Below, piece by piece: positions 33,786-42,435 of a stretch of DNA of 64,000 nt. A program made the translations under genes and the position numbers. The stretch is taken from NCBI GenBank assembly GCA_963785415.1, contig CAWAVB010000001.1, forward strand, positions 1,612,001 to 1,676,000, given 5' to 3'. The stretch is from Bog-793 sp963785415. GTDB taxonomy: Bacteria; Actinomycetota; Acidimicrobiia; Acidimicrobiales; Bog-793. The notes beneath the pieces are model-generated. The model searched no databases. It was not told the origin of the DNA and saw nothing but the letters and a program-made list of their open reading frames with translations. Within the stretch, counting starts at the first letter, position 1. Each line of letters starts with the position of its first letter.

Positions 33786-35390
33786 ATGGCCGAGTTGAGG
33801 ATCAGCGCCGACGAGATCAACGCCGTGCTGGCGCGGCACGTCGACGAGCTGACGACTGACGTCGGGGCCGAGCAGGTCGGGCGCATCGTCGAGGTCGGTG
33901 ACGGGATCGCGCACGTCGCCGGGTTGCCGCACGCCTCCGTGAACGAGCTGCTCGAGTTCGAGAACGGGACGTTCGGGCTCGCGCTCAACCTCGACGAGGA
34001 CGAGATCGGGGCGATCGTGCTCGGCGAGGTCGAGGGGCTCGACGAGGGCCAGACCGTCCGGACGACCGGGCGGATCCTCTCGGTGCCCGTCGGCGACGCG
34101 CTCCTCGGGCGGGTCGTCAACCCCCTCGGCGAGCCGATCGACGGCAAGGGCCCGCTCGGCGACGTCGAGCTGCGGCGTCTCGAGGTGCAGGCCCCGGGGA
34201 TCATCGACCGACAGCCGGTGTGCGAGCCGTTGCAGACCGGGATCAAGGTGATCGACTCGATCACGCCGATCGGGCGAGGACAGCGGGAGCTCCTCATCGG
34301 GGACCGCAAAACCGGCAAGACGACGATCGCCGTCGACACGATCATCAATCAGCGCGGCACAGGAGTGAAGTGCATCTACGTCGCGATCGGCCAGAAGGGT
34401 TCGACGGTCGCCCAGGTCGTCGCGACCCTCACGGCCCACGACGCGATGAAGTACACGGTCGTCGTTGCGGCGCCCGCCTCGGAACCGGCGCCGTTCAAGT
34501 ACCTCGCGCCCTACGCCGGCTGCGCGATGGGTCAGCACTGGATGGAGCGCGGCGAGCACACGCTCGTCGTCTACGACGACCTGTCGAAACAGGCCGACGC
34601 CTACCGCCAGCTCTCGCTGCTGCTCCGCCGCCCCCCGGGTCGGGAGGCCTACCCCGGTGACGTCTTCTACCTCCACAGCCGGCTGCTCGAGCGGGCTGCC
34701 AAGCTCTCGGACGAGTCGGGCGGCGGGTCGCTCACCGCCCTGCCGATCATCGAGACCAAGGCCGGCGACATCGCGGCCTACATCCCGACCAACGTCATCT
34801 CGATCACCGACGGCCAGATCTTTCTGGAGACCGACCTTTTCAACTCCGGGGTGCGCCCGGCGATGAACATCGGGAACTCCGTCTCGCGTGTCGGCGGCGC
34901 CGCCCAGGTGAAGGCCATGAAGTCGGTCGTCGGTTCGTTGAAGATCGACCTCGCCCAGTTCCGGGACCTCGAGGCGTTCGCGACGTTCGGTTCCGAGCTC
35001 GACAAGGCCTCCCAGGCTCAGCTCGATCGCGGCTACCGCCTGATCGAGCTGATGAAGCAGGGTCACAACGAGCCGATGCCCGTCGAGGAGCAGATCGTCG
35101 TCATCTACGCCGGCGTGCACGGGTTCGTCGACGCCATCGCGGTCGGGGACGTCACGCTCTTCGAATCGGTCCTGCGCGCCGACTTCCGTTCGGCGCACCC
35201 CGACATGCTCGAGCACATCAGGTCGACGGGGGAGCTGCCCGAGACGGCCGAGTTCGAGGCCGCCATCGGTGACGTGGCGGCGCGGTTCGCCAAGGACCCC
35301 GACGCCCTCGCCGCGGGCGCCGACGCGGCGCCCGTCGCCAGCGCGGAGCTTGCGCCGGAGGAACCCGCGACGACCGACCCGCGGGACTGA
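33786..35390 (+). CDS. atpA: ATP synthase F1 subunit alpha
   Basis: A 534-residue non-catalytic nucleotide-binding subunit. Walker A is GDRKTGKTTIA. TGIKVIDSITPIGRGQRELLIG, the Walker B region HTLVVYDDLSKQA and the arginine-finger segment NVISITDGQIFLETDLFNSGVRPAMNIG with SVSRVGGAAQ are intact. After the last conserved helix there is a C-terminal extension of about 30 residues rich in Ala, Pro and acidic residues (AAGADAAPVASAELAPEE). Mycobacterial alpha has a comparable extension that limits ATP hydrolysis; a similar role here is a guess. Confidence 0.97.
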   Translation: MAELRISADEINAVLARHVDELTTDVGAEQVGRIVEVGDGIAHVAGLPHASVNELLEFENGTFGLALNLDEDEIGAIVLGEVEGLDEGQTVRTTGRILSVPVGDALLGRVVNPLGEPIDGKGPLGDVELRRLEVQAPGIIDRQPVCEPLQTGIKVIDSITPIGRGQRELLIGDRKTGKTTIAVDTIINQRGTGVKCIYVAIGQKGSTVAQVVATLTAHDAMKYTVVVAAPASEPAPFKYLAPYAGCAMGQHWMERGEHTLVVYDDLSKQADAYRQLSLLLRRPPGREAYPGDVFYLHSRLLERAAKLSDESGGGSLTALPIIETKAGDIAAYIPTNVISITDGQIFLETDLFNSGVRPAMNIGNSVSRVGGAAQVKAMKSVVGSLKIDLAQFRDLEAFATFGSELDKASQAQLDRGYRLIELMKQGHNEPMPVEEQIVVIYAGVHGFVDAIAVGDVTLFESVLRADFRSAHPDMLEHIRSTGELPETAEFEAAIGDVAARFAKDPDALAAGADAAPVASAELAPEEPATTDPRD

Positions 35391-35393
35391 TCG

Positions 35394-36341
35394 ATGTCCT
35401 CTGGCCAGGAACGCGTCCTTCGGCGCCGGATCCGCTCGATCGAGTCGACCGAGAAGCTGACCCGGGCGATGGACCTCATCTCGGCGTCCCAGATCGTGCG
35501 CGCCCAGAACCGCATCGCGGCGAGCCGTCCCTACGTCGACGAGATCGGGGAGATCCTCGGGATCACGAACGCCGATCTCGGCCCGGCCTCGCCGCTCGGC
35601 GGCGTGCCCGGTGACCCGCGCCACGTCCTCGTTGTCGCCGTCGTCGCCGACCGCGGGCTTTGCGGCGCCTACAACTCGAACGTGCTGCGCACGGCCGACC
35701 GGGTGATGCGCGCCGGCGAGGGCGAGGGCCGCGCCTACTCGCTCGTCACCATCGGGCGCCGGGCCCAGCGGTACTTCCGGTTCCACGGGAGGGAGATCGA
35801 GACGGCGTTCGTGAAGATGACCGAACGGCCGACCTACGAGGACGCCTGTCGGGTCGCCCGGGAGTTGACGGTCCCGTTTCTCGCTGGCAGCGTCGATCTT
35901 GTCCAGCTCGTCTCGACGCGCTTTCGCTCCGCCGGGATCCAGGCCGTCGAGGTGCGTCAGCTCCTCCCGCTCGCACCGACGGGGCGCGCCCTCGGCGCGG
36001 GCACCCCCGCGGAGCTGGGTCCGCCCGTGGGCTTCTACGACTTCGAGCCGGAGGCCCCGGACCTGCTTGCCGCGCTCGTCCCGAGTTTCGCCGAGGCGGC
36101 GATCTTCGAGGCGCTCCTGGAGGCCTCGGCCTCGGAGCACACGGCCCGCCAGCGGGCGATGGCGGCGGCGACGGAGAACGCCGAGGATCTCGCGACGACG
36201 CTCGGCCGGACGATGAACCGCGTCCGCCAGGATTCGATCACGACCGAGATCATGGAGATCGTGGGTGGCGCCGAGGCGTTGCGGCTCGCCGGTCGCGCGC
36301 CCGATTCCGAGACGACGACCGACAGTCTCAGCGAGGAGTAG
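35394..36341 (+). CDS. atpG: ATP synthase F1 subunit gamma
   Basis: A 315-residue rotor subunit. The N-terminal helix (RRRIRSIESTEKLTRAMDLI) and the C-terminal helix (RQRAMAAATENAEDL...TMNRVRQDSITTEIMEIVGGAEAL) form the coiled shaft. Between them is a Rossmann-like domain with VVAVVADRGLCGAYNSNV. Length is within the actinobacterial range. It lies between atpA and atpD with gaps of three and four bases, so expression is tightly coupled. Confidence 0.95.
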   Translation: MSSGQERVLRRRIRSIESTEKLTRAMDLISASQIVRAQNRIAASRPYVDEIGEILGITNADLGPASPLGGVPGDPRHVLVVAVVADRGLCGAYNSNVLRTADRVMRAGEGEGRAYSLVTIGRRAQRYFRFHGREIETAFVKMTERPTYEDACRVARELTVPFLAGSVDLVQLVSTRFRSAGIQAVEVRQLLPLAPTGRALGAGTPAELGPPVGFYDFEPEAPDLLAALVPSFAEAAIFEALLEASASEHTARQRAMAAATENAEDLATTLGRTMNRVRQDSITTEIMEIVGGAEALRLAGRAPDSETTTDSLSEE

Positions 36342-36345
36342 AGGT

Positions 36346-37794
36346 ATGGCGACAGAACGTGCCCAGTCGGACCCCGGGAGCGAGCCGCTCGAGAACGGCC
36401 GGATCGTCTCGATCGCCGGTCCCGTCGTCGACGTCGAGTTCCCGCCGCACGCGCTGCCGGCGATCAACACGGCGCTCGAGATCGACCTCGAGCTCGAGGG
36501 CGTGGCGGTCGTCATCACCGCCGAGGTGGCGCAGCAGATCGGCGAGGGGCGCGTCCGGTGCATCTGCCTGAAGCCGACCGACGGCCTGGAGCGCGGCGCC
36601 GTCGTGCGTAACACCGGCCAGGGGATCACCGTGCCCGTGGGCGACAACGTGCTCGGCCACGCCTTCGACGTCATCGGCAAGCCGATCGACACCGATGACA
36701 TCGGCCCGATCGCCGACCGCTGGGAGATCCACCGCGACCCGCCACCGTTCGACGAGCTCGAGCCGCGCCGCGAGATGTTCGAGACCGGGATCAAAGTGAT
36801 CGACCTGTTGGAGCCGTACGTGCAGGGCGGCAAGATCGGCCTGTTCGGAGGCGCTGGCGTCGGCAAGACCGTCCTCATCCTCGAGATGATCAATCGTGTC
36901 GCCAAGCAGCACGGCGGCGTCTCGGTCTTCGCCGGGGTGGGCGAGCGGACCCGTGAGGGGAACGACCTCTGGCTCGAGATGCAGTCTTCGGGCGTCATCG
37001 ACAAGGCGGTCCTCGTCTTCGGGCAGATGGACGAGCCGCCCGGTGTCCGGCTACGGGTTGGGCTCAGCGCTCTCACGATGGCGGAGTACTTCCGGGACGT
37101 GAAGCACCAGGACGTACTTTTGTTCGTTGACAACATCTTCCGTTTCGTCCAGGCCGGTTCTGAGGTGTCGACGCTCCTTGGGCGGATGCCGTCCGCCGTC
37201 GGCTACCAGCCGACGCTCGCCGACGAAATGGGCCAGCTCCAGGAGCGGATCACGTCGACGCGGGGCCGATCGATCACGTCGGTGCAGGCCGTCTACGTGC
37301 CGGCGGACGACTACACCGACCCGGCGCCGTTCACGACGTTCGCCCACCTCGACGCCACGACCGAGCTGTCGCGCCAGATCGCGGCGCTGGGGATCTACCC
37401 CGCGGTCGACCCGCTTGCCTCGACGAGCAGCATCCTCGCCCCCGAGGTCGTCGGCGAGCGCCACTACGCCTGCGCGAGCGCCGTGAAGCGGGTCCTCCAG
37501 CGCTACCGCGACCTGCAGGACATCATCGCCATCCTCGGTCTCGAGGAGCTGTCCGAGGAGGACCGGGTGACGGTGACCCGGGCGCGCAAGATCCAGCGGT
37601 TCCTGTCGCAGCCGTTCTTCGTCGGCGAGGTCTTCACCGGCCTGCCCGGCGTCTACGTCGGCGTCGACGAGACCGTCCGCAGTTTCGAGGCGCTCATCGG
37701 CGGGGACCTCGACGACATCCCGGAGCAGGCCTTCCTGAACGCCGGCGGCGTCGACGACGTCCACGCGAAGTCCAAGCAGCTCGAGAGCGCCTGA
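36346..37794 (+). CDS. atpD: ATP synthase F1 subunit beta
   Basis: A 482-residue catalytic subunit. Walker A is GGAGVGKTVLI, the catalytic Glu is in GVGERTREGNDLW, Walker B is VLLFVDNIFRF, and the adenine-binding and DELSEED-region segments are present, the latter as LEELSEEDRVTV. The ATG at 36346 has AGGT-type purines close by and lies four bases after the atpG stop; the open frame upstream is within atpG. Length and motifs are fully typical. Confidence 0.97.
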   Translation: MATERAQSDPGSEPLENGRIVSIAGPVVDVEFPPHALPAINTALEIDLELEGVAVVITAEVAQQIGEGRVRCICLKPTDGLERGAVVRNTGQGITVPVGDNVLGHAFDVIGKPIDTDDIGPIADRWEIHRDPPPFDELEPRREMFETGIKVIDLLEPYVQGGKIGLFGGAGVGKTVLILEMINRVAKQHGGVSVFAGVGERTREGNDLWLEMQSSGVIDKAVLVFGQMDEPPGVRLRVGLSALTMAEYFRDVKHQDVLLFVDNIFRFVQAGSEVSTLLGRMPSAVGYQPTLADEMGQLQERITSTRGRSITSVQAVYVPADDYTDPAPFTTFAHLDATTELSRQIAALGIYPAVDPLASTSSILAPEVVGERHYACASAVKRVLQRYRDLQDIIAILGLEELSEEDRVTVTRARKIQRFLSQPFFVGEVFTGLPGVYVGVDETVRSFEALIGGDLDDIPEQAFLNAGGVDDVHAKSKQLESA

Positions 37795-37807
37795 GGGGAC
37801 ACGGGCT

Positions 37808-38308
37808 ATGGGGACGCCGTTCCACGTCGAGCTCCTCACGCCGGAGCGGACGCTGTACTCCGGTGATGCGGGCGAAGTCTCGCTGCGCACGACGGAAGGT
37901 GAGATCAGCTTCCTCGCCCGCCACGAGGACTACGTCGGTGTCGTGGACGTGACCGTCGTGCGCATCGGGAGCGCGGACGGCGACGGTGGCGACGGGACCG
38001 GCGGGGCGCCGGCGGAACTGCGTGCCGCGGTCCACGGCGGTTTCGTGCACGTCGATCGCCGGGGCGTCGTCATCGTGGCGCCCGCGGCCGAGCTCGGCCC
38101 GGAGATCGACGTCGGGCGCGCTCGCGCCGCGCTCGCCGCGGCCGAGGAGCGGATCAATGCCGCGCCGTCGCCCACCGAGGTGGCGACGGTGCCCGGTCAC
38201 CCGGGTCCCGGGGCGGTGCCCGGCCCGAGCGCCGACGACCCGGCGCAGGTGGCCGCCCGGCGCGCCCGAGTCCGTCTCGAGGCGGCGGGGGCCACCGCCC
38301 GGTCGTGA
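37808..38308 (+). CDS. atpC: ATP synthase F1 subunit epsilon
   Basis: A 166-residue subunit of the central stalk. The beta-sandwich part begins FHVELLTPERTLYSGDAGEV and continues GEISFLARHEDYVGVV. A Gly/Asp-rich insertion (GSADGDGGDGTGGAPAE) interrupts the sandwich. The C-terminal helical region is split by a Pro/Gly-rich segment (PGHPGPGAVPGPSADD) before the final Arg/Ala helix. Usual actinobacterial epsilon is about 120-135 residues, so this one is enlarged. It ends the operon, and its stop overlaps the next gene by four bases. Confidence 0.92.
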   Translation: MGTPFHVELLTPERTLYSGDAGEVSLRTTEGEISFLARHEDYVGVVDVTVVRIGSADGDGGDGTGGAPAELRAAVHGGFVHVDRRGVVIVAPAAELGPEIDVGRARAALAAAEERINAAPSPTEVATVPGHPGPGAVPGPSADDPAQVAARRARVRLEAAGATARS

Positions 38309-39339
38309 CGGCCGGCCGGGGTCCCGCCCCCGCCGGCGTGCCCGGGCGCGCTAGCGCGCCGGCGACCCGCCGGCGCCTGCTCGTCGCCATGACGGTCGCC
38401 GGCGACGCGGCCCGCGAGATCGACGGCCTGCGGCGCGCCCTCGGCGGCTCCGGGCTCGGCCGCATCGACCCGCACGTCACGCTCGTCCCACCCGTCAACG
38501 TCCGCGAGGCAGAGCTTCCCGAGGTGCTCCGGCTCCTCCGCGGCGTCGCGGCCGAGGATCCCGCCGAGGTCGTGCTCGGGCCGGCGCGCACGTTCGCCCC
38601 GCGAACCCCCGTCGTCTACCTCGAGGTGGGCGGGGACACGGCGCGGATCGCCGACCTGCACCGCCGGCTCAGCGAGCCTCCGCTCGTGCCGGGTGTCGCG
38701 CGCCCCGGACGGCCCTTCGTCCCGCACGTCACGATCGGTGGCCGGGTCGAGCGGGCCCGGATCGCCGGCGCGCTCACCATGCTCGACGGGTTCAAGCTGC
38801 CCGTGTCGCTCGCGACCGTCGTGCTCTGCGAGCAGGACGACGCGGCCCCGCGCCACCCCTGGCACGTCATCGCCGACGTCGCCCTCGGATCGGGGACGAC
38901 GGTCGGTCGGGGCGGACGCGAGCTCGTCTTCGTCGGCTCGACGATCCTCGACCCCGAGGCGTCGGCGTGGGCGGAGGCCACATCGGGCGAGGAGCCGCTC
39001 GGACCGGAAACGGACGAGGCGGCCGGGGAACGGTTCGTGCTCGTCGCCTACGCCGCCGGCCGGCCGGTCGGGGCGGTCGTGGGATCGGTTCGCGGCGCCG
39101 CGGTCGAGATTCGCCGGATACGCGTCGACGCCGCCTTGCGCGGCGAGGGCATCGGCCGACAGCTTGTCGCGGTCGCCGAACGGGCGGCCGCGGCGCGCGG
39201 CTGCACCCAGGTCGTCTTCGCCGCCACGGACGGCGGGCCCGTCGAAGGCTTCCTCGCCCATCGCGGCTATGTCCGGGAGGCAGTTGTCGCGGGCGGCCTC
39301 CGCGAACCCCACGTGACGCTTGGGCGATCGGTCCGCTGA
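38305..39339 (+). CDS. 2H phosphoesterase (2'-5' RNA ligase-like) fused to a GNAT acetyltransferase
   Basis: A 344-residue two-domain protein. Residues about 24-200 form a 2H phosphoesterase domain with the two catalytic H-x-T motifs, His57-Val-Thr59 (DPHVTLVPP) and His141-Val-Thr143 (VPHVTIGG). Residues about 207-340 form a GNAT N-acetyltransferase domain with the acetyl-CoA loop RGEGIGRQLV (279-288) and VEIRRIRVD before it. 2H enzymes open cyclic phosphates or 2'-5' bonds in RNA or nucleotides; GNAT enzymes acetylate amines. The joint substrate is unknown. It is translationally coupled to atpC (GTGA) but is probably not part of the ATP synthase. It may be an RNA- or nucleotide-derivative modifying enzyme. 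Confidence 0.85.
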   Translation: MTAGRGPAPAGVPGRASAPATRRRLLVAMTVAGDAAREIDGLRRALGGSGLGRIDPHVTLVPPVNVREAELPEVLRLLRGVAAEDPAEVVLGPARTFAPRTPVVYLEVGGDTARIADLHRRLSEPPLVPGVARPGRPFVPHVTIGGRVERARIAGALTMLDGFKLPVSLATVVLCEQDDAAPRHPWHVIADVALGSGTTVGRGGRELVFVGSTILDPEASAWAEATSGEEPLGPETDEAAGERFVLVAYAAGRPVGAVVGSVRGAAVEIRRIRVDAALRGEGIGRQLVAVAERAAAARGCTQVVFAATDGGPVEGFLAHRGYVREAVVAGGLREPHVTLGRSVR

Positions 39340-39380
39340 AGGTGCTGGCGTCGCGGCGCAGACCGGCCACAATCGGTCAA

Positions 39381-39399
39381 CCGCCCCCCGGAGGGGCGG
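39381..39399 (+). terminator. Hairpin just before the murA promoter box
   Basis: CCGCCCC (39381-39387) pairs with GGGGCGG (39393-39399) around a five-base loop. It directly precedes the murA -10-like box. It could end the atp transcript or be a protein-binding palindrome; there is no T-run. Confidence 0.35.
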
Positions 39400-39405
39400 T
39401 AGCGT
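39400..39405 (+). promoter_or_regulatory. -10-like box (TAGCGT) for murA
   Basis: TAGCGT ends seven bases before the murA ATG, matching the leaderless spacing seen at hom, prfA and ilvD. The hairpin immediately upstream occupies the spacer region. Confidence 0.4.
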
Positions 39406-39412
39406 CGAGGCG

Positions 39413-40687
39413 ATGCAGCAGTTCACCGTGCGCCCGGCCGGGCGACTTCATGGCGAGATCTCGGTCCAGGGGGCCAAGAACTCGGTCCTGAAGCTCATGG
39501 CCGCGTCGCTGCTCGCCGAGGGGACCACCCGGATCGAGAACGTTCCGCGCATCACCGACGTGGAGATCATGGCGGAGGTCCTGACGGCGATCGGCGCCGA
39601 GGTCCGACGGGACGAGACCGGTGCCGTCCTCGTCACCGCCCCGGCGGTCTGCATGCCCGTCGCGCCCTACGAACTCGTGGAGAAGATGCGGGCCTCGATC
39701 GTCGTGCTCGGACCCCTGCTCGCCCGGCACCATTTCGCGCGGGTCTCGCTGCCGGGAGGCGACGATTTCGGCTCCCGGCCGATCGACATCCACCTCCGGG
39801 CGCTTACGGATCTCGGCGCCGAGTTCACGACGGAGCACGGCTACGTGGAGGGCCGGTGCGACCGCTTCGTCGGCGCCCGCGTCGTCCTCGAGTACCCGAG
39901 TCACACGGCGACGGACAACATCCTCGCCGCGGCCGTCCTCGCCAAGGGCACGACCGTGATCGAGAACGCTGCCCGGGAGCCCGAGGTGGCAGATCTCGCC
40001 GCGCTTTTGACGGCGATGGGCGCGCGCATCGTCGGGGCGGGGACCTCGCGGATCGAGGTCGAGGGTGTCGACGAGCTCCATCCGGCCGCGCACCGGGCGG
40101 TCGCTGACCGCGTCGAGGCCGCGACGTTCCTTGCCGCGGCCGCCATCGCCGGCGGCGAGGTCCACGTGCGCGGTGCGCACCACGAGCACATGGACATGTA
40201 CCTCGAGAAGCTCGGGGCGATGGGGGTCGGCATCGAGGAGACGGCGACCGGGGTCACCGCCCACTCAGCCGGGCGGCCGGTGGCGGTCGACGTCTCCACG
40301 CTCCCATATCCGGGCGTGGCGACCGACTACAAACCGCTGCTCGTCACCGTCCTCGCCGTGGCCTCGGGCGTGGCGATCGTGAGCGAGAACATCTACGCGG
40401 GCCGCTTCCGCTACGTCGACGAGCTGCGCCGCATGGGCGCGGATATTCGCACCGAGGGTCACCACGCCGTCGTGCGCGGGGTCGAGCGGCTGTCCGGCGC
40501 GCCCGTGCGGGCTCCCGACATCCGGGCCGGCGCGGCGCTCGTTCTCGCTGGCCTCGTCGCCGAGGGCGAGACGCTCGTCACCGGGGTCGAGCACATCGAC
40601 CGGGGTTACGAGGACTTCGACGGCAAGCTGCGGACCCTCGGAGCCGACATCACCCGCGGCGACCTCCGCCCGCCCGCCGGGGCCTGA
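39413..40687 (+). CDS. murA: UDP-N-acetylglucosamine 1-carboxyvinyltransferase with Asp in place of the active-site Cys
   Basis: A 424-residue enzyme of the first committed step of peptidoglycan synthesis, moving enolpyruvate from PEP to UDP-GlcNAc. The pair Lys22-Asn23 (QGAKNSVLK) and EKMRASI are conserved. The active-site loop reads SLPGGDDFGSRPIDIHL. Asp117 replaces the Cys found at the matching place (Cys115) in E. coli, and is the same residue as in Mycobacterium tuberculosis MurA. Fosfomycin acts by alkylating that Cys, so intrinsic resistance is expected. The start is the ATG after a -10-like box; the open frame upstream belongs to the previous gene. Confidence 0.95.
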   Translation: MQQFTVRPAGRLHGEISVQGAKNSVLKLMAASLLAEGTTRIENVPRITDVEIMAEVLTAIGAEVRRDETGAVLVTAPAVCMPVAPYELVEKMRASIVVLGPLLARHHFARVSLPGGDDFGSRPIDIHLRALTDLGAEFTTEHGYVEGRCDRFVGARVVLEYPSHTATDNILAAAVLAKGTTVIENAAREPEVADLAALLTAMGARIVGAGTSRIEVEGVDELHPAAHRAVADRVEAATFLAAAAIAGGEVHVRGAHHEHMDMYLEKLGAMGVGIEETATGVTAHSAGRPVAVDVSTLPYPGVATDYKPLLVTVLAVASGVAIVSENIYAGRFRYVDELRRMGADIRTEGHHAVVRGVERLSGAPVRAPDIRAGAALVLAGLVAEGETLVTGVEHIDRGYEDFDGKLRTLGADITRGDLRPPAGA

Positions 40688-40705
40688 GGCGACGCGATCA
40701 CCGAC

Positions 40706-42430
40706 GTGAACGGACCCGGCGCGCGACGACGCCGCGCGGCCCACCAGCAGACGCTCTCCCCGACGGGTTGGCGCCTCGCCGATGACGATCCCCGCTGGTA
40801 CGAGCGGGCCGTCTTCTACGAGCTGTCGACGCGGGCGTTTTTCGACTCGAACGGCGACGGGACGGGCGACCTCACCGGCGTCATCGAGAAGCTCGACTAC
40901 CTCACCTGGCTCGGCGTCGACTGTTTGTGGTTGCTTCCGTTCTACCCCTCACCGATGCGCGACGGCGGTTACGACGTGGCCGACTACGTCGATGTCGCGC
41001 CGGAGTTCGGGAGCCTCGACGACATGGCCCGCCTCGTCGGCGAGGCGCACGACCGAGGGATCCGGGTGATCATCGACCTCGTCCTTAACCACACGAGCGA
41101 CGTCCACCCGTGGTTCGTCGAATCCCGGTCGTCGCGGGACAACCCGAAGGCCGACTGGTACGTCTGGAGCGACACCGACAAGCGTTACGCGAACATCCGC
41201 GTGATGTTCTCGGATTCGGAGTCGTCGAACTGGACCTGGGACACGGTCCGCCAGCAGTACTACTGGCACCGGTTCTTCCACTTCCAGCCCGACCTCAACC
41301 TCGACAACCCCGACGTGCGCGCCGCGTTGATGGAGGTCGTCCGCTTCTGGCTCGACCTGGGGGTCGACGGCTTCCGTCTCGACGCCGCGGCGTTCCTTTT
41401 CCAGCGCGAGGGCACCTCAGGAGAGAACCTGCCCGAGACGCACGAGTTCCTGCGGCAGATCCGTGCCGAGATCGACCGCGACTACCCGAACCGGGTGCTG
41501 CTCGCCGAGGTGAACCAGTGGCCCTACGACGTCGCCGACTATTTCGGCGAAGGCGACGAGTGCCACATGTGCTTCCACTTCCCGCTCATGCCCCGGATGT
41601 TCATGGCGATCCGGCGCGAGCAGCGCTTCCCGATCACTGAGATCCTCGCCCAGACCCCGTCGATCCCGGACGGTTGCCAGTGGGGGATCTTCCTGCGGAA
41701 CCACGACGAGCTCACGCTCGAGATGGTCACCGATGAGGAACGCGACTACATGTACGCCGAGTACGCGGGTGACCCCCGGATGCGCAAGAACCTCGGGATC
41801 CGCCGCCGGCTTGCCACCCTCGTCGAGAACGACCGCGGCGTCGCCGAGCTGTTGTTCGCGCTTCTGTTGTCGCTCCCGGGGGCGCCGGTCCTCTACTACG
41901 GCGACGAGATCGGCATGGGAGACAACATCTACCTCGGGGACCGCGACACGGTGAGGACGCCGATGCAGTGGACCCCGGACCGCAACGCCGGGTTCTCGAC
42001 GGCTGACTTCGCCCAGCTCTTCCTCCCGCCGCTCATGGACCCCGTCTACGGCTACGCCTCGGTGAACGTCGAGGCCTCGATGCGGGACCCGTCGTCGTTC
42101 CTGCACTGGCTGCACCGGATGATCGCCGTGCGCCGCCAGCATCCGGTCTTCGCGACCGGGTCGATCGAGGTCCTGTCGGCCGACAACCCCTCGGTGCTCG
42201 TCTACTTGCGGACGACGAAGGACCCCGTGACGGGCGGGACGCACTCCATCGTGTGTGTGAACAATCTCTCGCGCTTCGCCCAGGCGACGGAGCTCAGCCT
42301 CATCCGCTGGAGAGGGACGCCCCCGGTCGAGCTCATCGGCCGCTCGACGTTCCCGCCGATCGGGCTCGAGGGCTACCCCGTCACCCTCGGGCCGCACGGA
42401 TTCTTCTGGCTACAGGTCGAGGGGCGCTGA
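40706..42430 (+). CDS. treS: Trehalose synthase (maltose alpha-D-glucosyltransferase)
   Basis: A 574-residue GH13 enzyme interconverting maltose and trehalose. Conserved GH13 regions are visible: VIIDLVLNHTSDVHPWF, DGFRLDAAAFLF with the nucleophile Asp, VLLAEVNQWPYDV with the acid/base Glu, and FLRNHDELTLEMV with the third carboxylate. The phrase NHTSDVHPWFVESRSSRDNP and the TreS-specific MVTDEERDYMYAEYA separate it from oligo-1,6-glucosidases. It starts at GTG 40706, 18 bases after murA. The following maltokinase-like gene is the usual partner in the route from trehalose to maltose 1-phosphate and alpha-glucan. Confidence 0.93.
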   Translation: MNGPGARRRRAAHQQTLSPTGWRLADDDPRWYERAVFYELSTRAFFDSNGDGTGDLTGVIEKLDYLTWLGVDCLWLLPFYPSPMRDGGYDVADYVDVAPEFGSLDDMARLVGEAHDRGIRVIIDLVLNHTSDVHPWFVESRSSRDNPKADWYVWSDTDKRYANIRVMFSDSESSNWTWDTVRQQYYWHRFFHFQPDLNLDNPDVRAALMEVVRFWLDLGVDGFRLDAAAFLFQREGTSGENLPETHEFLRQIRAEIDRDYPNRVLLAEVNQWPYDVADYFGEGDECHMCFHFPLMPRMFMAIRREQRFPITEILAQTPSIPDGCQWGIFLRNHDELTLEMVTDEERDYMYAEYAGDPRMRKNLGIRRRLATLVENDRGVAELLFALLLSLPGAPVLYYGDEIGMGDNIYLGDRDTVRTPMQWTPDRNAGFSTADFAQLFLPPLMDPVYGYASVNVEASMRDPSSFLHWLHRMIAVRRQHPVFATGSIEVLSADNPSVLVYLRTTKDPVTGGTHSIVCVNNLSRFAQATELSLIRWRGTPPVELIGRSTFPPIGLEGYPVTLGPHGFFWLQVEGR

Positions 42431-42435
42431 CCGAC

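Noticed and set aside
33702..37136. A 1,144-codon minus-strand frame across atpA, atpG and atpD
   Set aside because: It mirrors the third-position GC bias of the ATP synthase genes and has no homology or start signal.
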